Of a stretch of DNA of 64,000 nt, positions 45,755 through 53,682 are shown piece after piece. Below the pieces are notes generated by a model. That model saw only the letters and a program-made list of their open reading frames with translations, searched no databases and was not told the DNA's origin. Within the stretch, counting starts at the first letter, position 1. Each line of letters opens with the position of its first letter. A program made the position numbers and the translations under genes. The DNA comes from Actinomadura chibensis NBRC 106107 (lineage in GTDB: Bacteria; Actinomycetota; Actinomycetes; Streptosporangiales; Streptosporangiaceae): positions 58,051 to 122,050 of the forward strand of contig NZ_BCQP01000044.1 of assembly GCF_001552135.1 (NCBI RefSeq), given 5' to 3'.

Positions 45755-47368
45755 GTGCACGAACACGACCCGTTCCCCGGTGGACATCACCGGCCCGACC
45801 CGCGCCGCTCGCAGCCCGTCCCGCCCACCCGGGCGCGGCGTGCCCGGCGGCGCGGGCCGCGGCCCGCGTTCTACTTCACGACCGCGGGCACCCTCATCGT
45901 CGTCGGCTGCTCCGCCGGCGCGATCGCGCTCGGCGGCGGCGCGCTGGACCGCGACGCCCGCACCACGTCCGCCGGGTCCGGCACCGTCGTGCCCGCCGCC
46001 GCGGACACCTACGTCGTCCGCGAGATGCCCGGCAAGGGGTTCGGCGACGCGAAGAAGATCACCGCGTCGCTGTGGCCCTCCTGGCACACCGAGGCCTACG
46101 TCGCGTTCGACGTCCCCGCCGGGACGCCCCGCGTCACCAAGGCCCGCGTCGAGGTCGTCTTCGACCGTCCCGAGAACCGGCCGCGCGACGTGGAGCTGCG
46201 CGCCCTGCCCGGCTCCTGGACGGAGAACGACACCTCCTGGGCGAACCGCCCCGTCGCGGGCCCGGTCGTCGCCACCGCCGTCACCCGCGGCGACAAGATC
46301 CTGTTCGACGTCGGCTCCGTCGTGACCGGCCCCGGCCGGTACGCGTTCGCGATCACCAACCGCAGCCCCGGGTCGGCGGCGTCGCTGCACTCGCGGGAGA
46401 CCGGCGAGGGCCCGCGCCTCGTGCTGAAGACCCGGCGCGGCGACCGGCCGTCGCCGAGCCCGTCGGCCTCCGGCGGGAACCCCGAGCAGACCGCGACGTC
46501 GCTCCCGACGCCCGGCCCCGAACCCACCTGGGAGGTGCCCGAGCCGACCACGCCGCCGTCCGGCGGCGGCACCCCCGGCGGCGGCCGGACGCTCTGCGGC
46601 GTCTCCCTCAACCTCAAGTCGGGCGAGACGTTCCAGCGCGCCCTGACCCGCATGGACACCGAGTACGGCGGGCTTGAGACCGTCCGGCTGTTCTACCGCG
46701 GCGTCCCGCCCGCGTGGCCCGGCAACCCGAACACCGGGCACCGGCCGCCGATCATCTCGTTCAAGCTCGCGCCGAAGGACGTCCTGTCCGGCAAGTACGA
46801 CAAGGCGTTCACCAACTGGTTCGCCACCGCGCCCAGCGACCGCGACGTCTACTGGGTCTACTACCACGAGCCCGAGGACAACATCGCCTCCGGCGAGTTC
46901 ACCGCCGCCGACTACCGCGCCGCCTGGCGCCGGCTGCGGACCCTCGCCGACAAGGCCGGGAACCCGAAGCTGCACGCCACGCTCGTCCTCATGGGCTGGA
47001 GCCTCGACCCGCTGTCCAAGCGCGACTGGCACGACTACTACCCGGGCCGCGACGTCATCCAGGTCCTCGGCTGGGACGTGTACAACCTCGGCTGGAAGAA
47101 GGGCCGGTACGACGACCCGTCCACCATGTACGACCGGGTCATCGCCACCAGCAGGGCCGAGAACCTGCCGTTCGGCGTGGCCGAGACGGGCAGCTTCCTC
47201 GTCAAGGGCGACAACGGCGACCGCCGCGCCGCCTGGCTCCGCGCCACCAACGCCTACCTGGCCAAGAACAAGGCCCTGTGGGTCGCCTACTTCGACCTCG
47301 ACTGGAGCACCGGCGACTTCCGCCTCCTGGACCCACAGAGCAAGTCGGCCTGGCGAGAATTCTGTTAG
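45755..47368 (+). CDS. Membrane-anchored DNRLRE / GH26-like glycoside hydrolase
   Basis: A 537-residue protein. An arginine-rich start and one helix (about 38-62, FYFTTAGTLIVVGCSAGAIA) make a signal anchor. Residues 77-230 are a DNRLRE/CBM96-like beta domain (ADTYVVREMPGKGFGDAK, SWTENDTSWANRP). A proline/serine linker leads to a TIM-barrel domain (about 278-537) resembling GH26 beta-mannanases, with E372 in YYHEPEDN as candidate acid/base and E477 in GVAETGSF as candidate nucleophile. Likely cleaves a beta-linked surface or environmental glycan. GTG 45755 follows AAGGGGG. The gene ends in the repeated 3' element at 47378. Confidence 0.83.
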   Translation: MHEHDPFPGGHHRPDPRRSQPVPPTRARRARRRGPRPAFYFTTAGTLIVVGCSAGAIALGGGALDRDARTTSAGSGTVVPAAADTYVVREMPGKGFGDAKKITASLWPSWHTEAYVAFDVPAGTPRVTKARVEVVFDRPENRPRDVELRALPGSWTENDTSWANRPVAGPVVATAVTRGDKILFDVGSVVTGPGRYAFAITNRSPGSAASLHSRETGEGPRLVLKTRRGDRPSPSPSASGGNPEQTATSLPTPGPEPTWEVPEPTTPPSGGGTPGGGRTLCGVSLNLKSGETFQRALTRMDTEYGGLETVRLFYRGVPPAWPGNPNTGHRPPIISFKLAPKDVLSGKYDKAFTNWFATAPSDRDVYWVYYHEPEDNIASGEFTAADYRAAWRRLRTLADKAGNPKLHATLVLMGWSLDPLSKRDWHDYYPGRDVIQVLGWDVYNLGWKKGRYDDPSTMYDRVIATSRAENLPFGVAETGSFLVKGDNGDRRAAWLRATNAYLAKNKALWVAYFDLDWSTGDFRLLDPQSKSAWREFC

Positions 47369-47377
47369 TTGTGTCTA

Positions 47378-47513
47378 CCCAGGGGGCGACCCCCTGGAAC
47401 CCCCGTTGGTCGCGAGGGGCCGTTTCCCGAGTCGCGTTCGCTCTCGGGAAACGGCCCCTCGCTCCTCGGTTCGTGCGGCCGGAGGGCGTGGCCGCCCTCC
47501 GGCCGCACGAACC
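47378..47513 (+). terminator. Repeated 3' element with two long hairpins, copy 1
   Basis: Starts 9 nt after the GH26-like stop. A conserved block (47378-47407) contains CCAGGGGG-CGA-CCCCCTGG and then AACCCCCGTT. It is followed by a 20-bp perfect stem (47412-47431 with 47443-47462, 11-nt loop) and a second 20-bp stem (47468-47487 with 47494-47513, 6-nt loop). The same arrangement follows the propeller gene on the other strand at 50383-50522. Confidence 0.8.
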
Positions 47514-47556
47514 GTGACCCCGGCCTAGGCTCACTCCAAGAAGGTGGGCTCGTCGG

Positions 47557-50136
47557 TCACTCTGTCTTGGCGGCTGTGAGGACGGGGACGTTCGCTGCGT
47601 GGCGGGCGGGGAGGGTCGAGGTCGCCAGGGTCGCCGTCGCCGCTGCCGCCGTCACCAGGGGGAACAGCCACCAGGGCGGGGCCGGGCGCAGGAACGAGCT
47701 GCCGGTCGCCACGTGCAGCAGCGTCAGCGTCCCCGTCGCGACCGCGAAGCCGAGGACCGTGCCGAGGACGACCACGGTCGCCGCCTCCCAGCGGACGATC
47801 GAGCGGATCTGCCGCGCGGTCGCGCCCACGGCGCCGAGCAGCCCGAACTCCCTCATCCGCTCGGCGATGCTCATCGACACCGTGGTCGCCATCCCGAACA
47901 GGGCCAGCAGGAGGGCCATGCCGACGAAGCCGTACGTCGCGCGCAGCGCCCGGGTGAGCGACGCCGACGCCTCCGCCACGTAGGCGTCGCGGTCGAGGAC
48001 CCGGACGCCGGGCGCTCCGGCCAGCGCCCGCGCCAGGGCGTCCGGGGAGCCGCCCCGCACGAGGACGACCTGGGTCGCCGCGTTGGCGTCGAGCGCGTCC
48101 ATCGTCGCGGGCGCCACGAGCGCCTGCTCGGCGAACAGGTGGGACGGGTCGTGGAAGGCGTCCGCGACGGTGAGCGCGGCCCGGCCCTGCGCGCCCCGCA
48201 CGACGATCCGCTCGCCGCGCCGGAGCCCGCGCTCCTTCATGACGTTCGACGACAGCGCGATCTGACCGGGACGGAGCGCGCGCGGTCGGCCGCCCAGCCG
48301 CAGGACGTCGCGCAGCCCGGCCTGCTCGGCGCCCGTCACCGCGAAGCGGAACGGCTCGTCCTCAGCGGACCGGTCGGGCGACACGAGCCTGACCTCCGTC
48401 CGGGTCAGCGCCGCCGACCGCGAGACGCCCGGTGCGGCCGCGACCCGGGCCGCCACGTCCCGCGACAGCGGCGCGGGGGCGCCCTCGGCGGTCCTGGCGG
48501 TCGCCGCGACGGCGTGCTCGGCCGCCATGACCTCCCGTCCCGCCTCCGCGAAGCGGTCGTGGACGGACACCGTCACGAGCGCGACGGACGACACCAGCGC
48601 GACGCCCAGCATCAGCGACGAGGCGGCGGCGGAGACGCGGCGCGGGCTGCGGGTGATGGTGGCGCGCGCCAGCCATCCGGTCTCGGCGCTGACGAGCGTC
48701 CCGACGCGGCCCACCAGCCCGCCCAGCGGCCGGACGAACAGCGGGGTGAGGACGGCCAGCGCGGCCATGGCCGCCAGCGAGCCGAACAGGACCATCAGGG
48801 AGACGGCGAACGTGCGGTCCGGGCCCGGCGGGTCGCTGGCGCGGACGGCGGCGCCGACCGCGAACCAGAACCCCGCGCCGAGGAGGATCGCGGCGGCGGC
48901 CAGCACCCGGGGCAGGCGGCGCTCACGCGGCTCGGCGGCGGTGCCGCGCAGCGCCTGGACGGGCGGGACGCCAGCGGCGCGGCGGGCCGCCCGCCAGGCG
49001 GCGGCCTGGGTGACCGCTATCCCGGCGGCGGCCGGGACGCCGAGCGCGACCCAGCCGAACTGCGCCCCGGCGGCGGAGACGTCGAAGCCGTCCCGCGCGA
49101 ACAGCCGGGTGAGCAGCGCGGACATCGGGAAGCCCGCGGCGACGCCGCCCGCCGACGCGATCGCGCCGAGCACCAGCGCCTCCAGCCGGATCAGCCGCTT
49201 CACCTGCCTCGGCGTGGCGCCGATCGCGGCGAGCAGGGCCAGCCGCCGGGTCCGCTGCCGCACCAGCGTGCCGAAGGTGTTGGCCACGACGAACAGCCCG
49301 ACGAAGATCGCCACGGCGGCCAGCATGCCGATCACCCCGGCGACCGACGCGCCCTCGCTCGCCGCGGCGTCGGCCTGCGCGCGCCGCACCGACGCGGCGG
49401 TGCTCACGGTCGCCGCACCGCCGAGGCGCGCGGCGAGCTCCCCGCGCAGCCGGTCGGCGGACGTGCCCGGGGCGGCCTTCAACCAGACGCTTTGCCAGCT
49501 CCCCGCGGGCAGCAGGGCGGCGCGCCGGACGGTCTCGGGCGGGGCCAGCACCAGGTCACCGGCGGCCACCGCGTCGCGCCCCTGGACGGTGACGATCCCG
49601 GCGACCCGCACCCGGCGCGTCTCGCGGGGCAGCGTCAGCGTCAGGGTGTCTCCGGCGCGCAGCCTCCCGGCCCGCGCCATGTGCCGGACGACCGCCACCT
49701 CGCCGGCGGCGGGGGCGCGGCCGTCCGCCAGCCGGTAGGGATTCAGCCTCGGGTCGGCCACCCAGGGACGCAGCAGCGTGCGGCCCTCGGCCGCCGCCGT
49801 GATCGGCTTCCCGTCCGGGCGGGCGGCCGTCACGGGCACGGCGGCGTCCCCGGCGGCCGCCGCCACCCCCGGCAGCGACGCGATCGCGTCCGCGCGGATC
49901 CGGCCGCCGGACGGCGCGTACGGGTCGTCGGGGTCCACGGTCCCGCCGCGCACGAGCACGTCCGCGCGGAAGTATTCGCTGGCGTCGCTGCCCGCTACCG
50001 CGTCCTGCGTGCGCAGCGCGAACTGAAGCGAGCCCGCGATGAGCGCGACCGACCCGAGCGCGGCCAGCAACGTGGCGACCAACCGCCCCCAGCCCTCGAC
50101 GACCGAGCGACGCGCAATGAGCCACACAACGCTCAC
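47557..50136 (-). CDS. FtsX-like ABC permease without an adjacent ATPase
   Basis: An 859-residue membrane protein of the MacB/FtsX type. It has a first helix at 20-42, a large extracytoplasmic domain, three helices with the FtsX core (GLFVVANTFGTLVRQRTRRLALLAAIGATPRQVKRL in pieces), then a duplicated second half ending in the repeat FGMATTVSMSIAERMREFGLLGAVGATARQI, again in pieces. Two FtsX domains in one chain are typical of actinobacterial export or mechanotransmission systems. These need an ATPase, and none is encoded on either side. GTG 50136 lacks a clear ribosome site. It is flanked by the two repeated 3' elements of its neighbours. Confidence 0.88.
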   Translation of the reverse strand: MSVVWLIARRSVVEGWGRLVATLLAALGSVALIAGSLQFALRTQDAVAGSDASEYFRADVLVRGGTVDPDDPYAPSGGRIRADAIASLPGVAAAAGDAAVPVTAARPDGKPITAAAEGRTLLRPWVADPRLNPYRLADGRAPAAGEVAVVRHMARAGRLRAGDTLTLTLPRETRRVRVAGIVTVQGRDAVAAGDLVLAPPETVRRAALLPAGSWQSVWLKAAPGTSADRLRGELAARLGGAATVSTAASVRRAQADAAASEGASVAGVIGMLAAVAIFVGLFVVANTFGTLVRQRTRRLALLAAIGATPRQVKRLIRLEALVLGAIASAGGVAAGFPMSALLTRLFARDGFDVSAAGAQFGWVALGVPAAAGIAVTQAAAWRAARRAAGVPPVQALRGTAAEPRERRLPRVLAAAAILLGAGFWFAVGAAVRASDPPGPDRTFAVSLMVLFGSLAAMAALAVLTPLFVRPLGGLVGRVGTLVSAETGWLARATITRSPRRVSAAASSLMLGVALVSSVALVTVSVHDRFAEAGREVMAAEHAVAATARTAEGAPAPLSRDVAARVAAAPGVSRSAALTRTEVRLVSPDRSAEDEPFRFAVTGAEQAGLRDVLRLGGRPRALRPGQIALSSNVMKERGLRRGERIVVRGAQGRAALTVADAFHDPSHLFAEQALVAPATMDALDANAATQVVLVRGGSPDALARALAGAPGVRVLDRDAYVAEASASLTRALRATYGFVGMALLLALFGMATTVSMSIAERMREFGLLGAVGATARQIRSIVRWEAATVVVLGTVLGFAVATGTLTLLHVATGSSFLRPAPPWWLFPLVTAAAATATLATSTLPARHAANVPVLTAAKTE

Positions 50137-50266
50137 CGGCCCCTCCCACCCACACGCACGTGCCCGACGACCAGCGCACCCAACTCCCCCAAGACCGCCC
50201 CACCGACGAGAAACAGACCCCGCTCACCCACCACGAACACCCCGCAAGGAACTAAGGCCACCAAAG

Positions 50267-50286
50267 ATAGTCTCAACTAAGACTAT
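50267..50286 (-). promoter_or_regulatory. Inverted repeat, probable operator of the permease gene
   Basis: ATAGTCT (50267-50273) and AGACTAT (50280-50286) flank a 6-nt spacer in the only AT-rich stretch upstream of the permease. The size suits a PadR- or TetR-type dimer site. No such regulator is encoded next to it. Confidence 0.45.
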
Positions 50287-50382
50287 ATCGAGCGCTTCTA
50301 GTCCCCCCTCCTCCCAAAGAAGGAAGGATCGTCAACGCCCGAGCACGATTAGCCCCTCTCGGACCGAACCTGAGCCGGGAAA

Positions 50383-50522
50383 CGTGTGGGGCGGCCTTCG
50401 GCGCCCCAGCGCCGAAGGCCGCCCCACACGCCGAACGGCGGGGCGTTTTCCGAGCCGCGAACGCGGCCTCGGGAAACACCCCGCCGTTCGTAACGGGGGT
50501 TCCAGGGGGTCGCCCCCCTGGG
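50383..50522 (-). terminator. Repeated 3' element with two long hairpins, copy 2
   Basis: Begins 1 nt after the propeller stop on the minus strand. The conserved block (50492-50522) matches copy 1 almost base for base. Hairpin 1 pairs 50433-50454 with 50468-50489 (20 of 22) and shares the TTTCCCGAG core with copy 1. Hairpin 2 is a perfect 22-bp stem, 50383-50404 with 50409-50430, with a 4-nt loop. Confidence 0.8.
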
Positions 50523-50523
50523 C

Positions 50524-53361
50524 TTACTTACGCGCCAGGATGATCGTCCACATCGCGGCGCGGCTGGCGGCGTCGGTGGTCGCCGTCTTGCCTCCGTAGC
50601 CGCCGGTGGCGACGGTGCCGTTGCTGTCGACGACCAGCGAGGTGATGCGGCCGCCGCCGGAGCCGATGCCGGTGCCGCGGGACGTGACGCCGGCCGGGGC
50701 CGTCCACGACGTGGTCGAGGACGACTTGTCACCCCAGTACGTCACCGCCCAGGCGCCGAACTCGCCGACGGTGGCGGTCGGGCTGGTGTGGTCGGTGACG
50801 GTGCCGCCGTCGACGCCCTTGGCCACGGCCGCGACCGGGTCGGTGGCGTTGGTGTTCTCGTACGCCAGCAGCCGGATGTCGGCCTTGGTGTAGTCGCTCA
50901 GGCCGACGTTGACCTGGGTTCCGGCGTCACCGGCCTGCGCGACCCGCTTCCAGAGGACGGACGTGGCGCCGCCCACCGACTGCGTGTCGACCTGCGTCCA
51001 CCCGGACGGCGGGGTCGCCAGCGTCGCGGTGCTGCTGTTGAAGGTCAGCACCATGATCAGGCCGTCGCCGGGCTGGACGGTCGGCGGGACCTGCGCGTAC
51101 GCGGTCTTGACGTTGGCGTTGCCGCCCGACCCGCCGCGGAACCCGATGTTCGCCTGGTTCGGCGCCACCGTGACGTCCTGCGTCTTCGTGCCCGTGCCGC
51201 CGCGGTTGTCGGTCACCGTCAGCTTGACGGTGTAGGTGCCGGCCTGCTCGTAGGCGTGCTGCGGCGTCGCGCCGGTGCCGTCCTTGCCGTCGCCGAAGTC
51301 CCACGCGTAGGACGCGATGGTGCCGTCCTCGTCGGAGGACCCGGCGGCGTTGAACGAGCAGTCGAGCGCGTCGCAGTTGGCCGTGAACGCGGCGGTCGGC
51401 GCCTGGTTCGGCGTGCCCGCGTAGACGAACACGGTGCGTCCGCGCCAGTCGGCGGTGCTCACCTGGGTGCTGTTGCCGGAGGGCACGCCCGCCTCGGAGA
51501 ACGCGACGCGGTACAGCCTGCCGCTGCTGTTGCTGACGTAGTAGAGGTTGCCCCCGTCGACGAACATGCCGCCGACCGACGACCAGTTCATGCCCGGGAG
51601 GTTGCCGACGGCGGTGGACTCAAGGGCGCCGACGACGTTGCTCTCGGGGTTGAAGGTCCGGTAGTACAGCGCGGACGTCCCGCGCGTGTAGTAGATCCGG
51701 CCCTTGTAGTAGAACATGCCGGTGATGTTCGGCACCTGGCTGTGCCAGGTCGTCATCGAGGCGAGCTGGTCGGCGGTGTTGATGGTGGTGGGGGTGCCGA
51801 GCGCCGTCCCGTCGAAGGTGCGGCGGCGGAACGTGCCGTCGGACCCGCCGTAGAACAGCTCGCCGTTGAGCATGAACGCGCCGCGGGCCTGCCGCCAGTC
51901 GACGCCGCCCGTGTTGTCGTTCACCTCGGCGCCGGCGGTCGTCCCGTCGAACGAGCGGTGCTTGAGGTAGTTCTGCGCGCCGAAGCCGGTGCCGCCCGCG
52001 TAGTAGACGTTCCCGGGAAGCTTGCCGGGGACGAGGTTCGGGACGGTCTTCCCGCCGGTGATGGGCATCAGGGCGAGCTTCTGGTGGTACTCGCCGCCGA
52101 TGTTGTCGGTGTCGCTGCCGACCCACAGGCCCTCGTCGGTGGCGAGCATGTCGAACACGCCGACGCCCTTGTCGCGGCCGGGGTTCCAGCTGAACGGAAG
52201 CCCGCTGACGGGGTCGAGCGCGACGATGCCCTCACGGCCGACGGCGCCCTGGCCGGGACGGTCGCCCGCGAACGGGTTGTTGGCCCAGCGGAAGTGGCCG
52301 CCCGTGTAGACCGCGGTGTCGGTGATCTCGACGGCGTAGGTGGTGTCGCCGCCGGTGAAGTTCACCCAGGTGGGCTGCTGGCCGCCGCCGGTCGCGCCGC
52401 TCTCCCAGCGCGCCTGGGTGTCGCACAGCTTCGCGGAGCCGCCGTAGGCGCCGGTGGTCGTCACGACGAAGTACTTGCCGTCCGGCGAGAACTCGACGTC
52501 GCGCATGTAAGTGTCGAACGACTGGGAGCACTGGTCGGCGTAGCGGACGGTGTCCCAGTTCGCGAGCTGCGCGGACTGGCCGGTGAGGTCCAGCATGACG
52601 ATCTGCCGGCGGGTGCTGCCGGCGACCGAGCTGAAGTTGCCGACGCCGACGAGCTTGGACCCGTCGGGGCTGATGTCGAACTTGTACATCGTGGTGACGC
52701 CGTCGCCGGTCTGCGTCCCGGCGAAGGACAGGTCGACGAAGTCGTCGCGGGCGCCGGTCTGCGGGTCGAGCGTGGCGAGCGCGACGCGGGCGGCGCCGCC
52801 CGCCGTGGTGAAGGTGCCGCCGACGTAGAGCCGGCCGCCGGCGAACCGGAGGTCGCGGACGCGGGCGTCGAGCTGCGGGTTGAACGCGGCGATCGGGGCG
52901 CCGGTCTGCGCGCTGATCCGGGCGAGCACGAAGTGCCGGACGCCGTTGATCTCGCTGAAGCTGCCGCCGACGTAGATCGACTGGCCGTCCGGGGCGGGCA
53001 GCAGGACGCTGGCCTCGCCCTTGTTGAGGCTGGGCGTGAAGTTCTGGTCGATCGCACCGGTGCCGGCGTCGAAGGCGAACAGCCGGTTGCGGGTCAGCAC
53101 CGGCTTGTTCGAGCCCGCCTCCTTCACCTGGGTGAAGGAACCCCCCACGTAGATCTTGGAGCCGATCTTGATGATCGACCGCACGTCCCCGTCGACGACG
53201 TGCGGGGTGTGATCCGCCGGGTCGGCGCTGACGACGCGCCCGTGCCCGGGTTCGGATCCCCGCTGGTCGGCCTGCGCCGGGACGGCGACGGCGAGGCCCG
53301 TCAGCGTTCCCAGCGCCAGCACCGCCCCGGCGGCGAAGGCCCCCCACCTGCGTCTGCCCAT
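50524..53361 (-). CDS. Secreted beta-propeller protein with PKD and C-terminal beta domain
   Basis: A 945-residue exported protein. Signal peptide of about 35 residues ends at PAQADQ. Residues 45-470 are the propeller shared with the protein at 44358-45632 (VGGSFTQVKEAGSNKP, FSPDGKYFVVTTTGAYGG, WVNFTGGD). A second propeller-like part (about 470-650) has tyrosine-rich repeats such as GMFYYKGRIYYTRG. A PKD domain (about 655-735) has SYAWDFGDGKDGTG and CDALDCSF cysteines. The last 210 residues are a concanavalin-like beta domain (VLTFNSSTATLATPPSGWTQ). No enzyme site is seen; surface adhesion or polymer binding is likely. ATG 53361 has GGAGG upstream. Confidence 0.82.
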   Translation of the reverse strand: MGRRRWGAFAAGAVLALGTLTGLAVAVPAQADQRGSEPGHGRVVSADPADHTPHVVDGDVRSIIKIGSKIYVGGSFTQVKEAGSNKPVLTRNRLFAFDAGTGAIDQNFTPSLNKGEASVLLPAPDGQSIYVGGSFSEINGVRHFVLARISAQTGAPIAAFNPQLDARVRDLRFAGGRLYVGGTFTTAGGAARVALATLDPQTGARDDFVDLSFAGTQTGDGVTTMYKFDISPDGSKLVGVGNFSSVAGSTRRQIVMLDLTGQSAQLANWDTVRYADQCSQSFDTYMRDVEFSPDGKYFVVTTTGAYGGSAKLCDTQARWESGATGGGQQPTWVNFTGGDTTYAVEITDTAVYTGGHFRWANNPFAGDRPGQGAVGREGIVALDPVSGLPFSWNPGRDKGVGVFDMLATDEGLWVGSDTDNIGGEYHQKLALMPITGGKTVPNLVPGKLPGNVYYAGGTGFGAQNYLKHRSFDGTTAGAEVNDNTGGVDWRQARGAFMLNGELFYGGSDGTFRRRTFDGTALGTPTTINTADQLASMTTWHSQVPNITGMFYYKGRIYYTRGTSALYYRTFNPESNVVGALESTAVGNLPGMNWSSVGGMFVDGGNLYYVSNSSGRLYRVAFSEAGVPSGNSTQVSTADWRGRTVFVYAGTPNQAPTAAFTANCDALDCSFNAAGSSDEDGTIASYAWDFGDGKDGTGATPQHAYEQAGTYTVKLTVTDNRGGTGTKTQDVTVAPNQANIGFRGGSGGNANVKTAYAQVPPTVQPGDGLIMVLTFNSSTATLATPPSGWTQVDTQSVGGATSVLWKRVAQAGDAGTQVNVGLSDYTKADIRLLAYENTNATDPVAAVAKGVDGGTVTDHTSPTATVGEFGAWAVTYWGDKSSSTTSWTAPAGVTSRGTGIGSGGGRITSLVVDSNGTVATGGYGGKTATTDAASRAAMWTIILARK

Positions 53362-53682
53362 CAAGCCCTCCGTGCAAAGTCGAGGCAAAGCTGCCCTGTG
53401 ATGTGTCGTATTGTGCGCGTGAAGGTGACCGGCGCCGTGCCGCGGGTCCGCGAGAACGGCCAGCGTGCCCCGCAGGGTACGCTGCGCACCTCGGGAGGAC
53501 GCCTCTCACCCCCCTTCGGACGACCGGAAATAGTGGCCGAAAACGGCCACGCTCCGCTGTCGTCCCTGGCAGTGGGGCGGACGTCCACCAGTCGCGGCGG
53601 TGCGCCCGCGGGCGGGCGGGCGGTCCGGGCACCCGGCGGCGTCCGCGCACCCGATGGTGCGGCCAGGGGAACGGAGCGTTGA
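53362..53682. other. 321-bp divergent region before the polysaccharide operon
   Basis: Contains a 7-bp hairpin GTGGCCG-AAAA-CGGCCAC at 53533-53550 and the ribosome site GGAG at 53672-53675. TATTGTGC near 53410 could belong to the propeller promoter. I could not place promoters confidently. Confidence 0.4.

Larger units (their letters stand above)
50137..50523 (-). other. 387-bp region upstream of the permease gene
   Basis: Holds an AT-rich patch with an inverted repeat (50267-50286, listed separately) and the second repeated 3' element (50383-50522). A possible 35-codon frame ends in GTGA overlap with the permease start (50133-50240) but has no ribosome site or coding bias. Confidence 0.5.

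Noticed and set aside
50133..50240. A 35-codon frame overlapping the permease start as GTGA
   Set aside because: No ribosome site and weak third-base bias; it could be chance despite the overlap.
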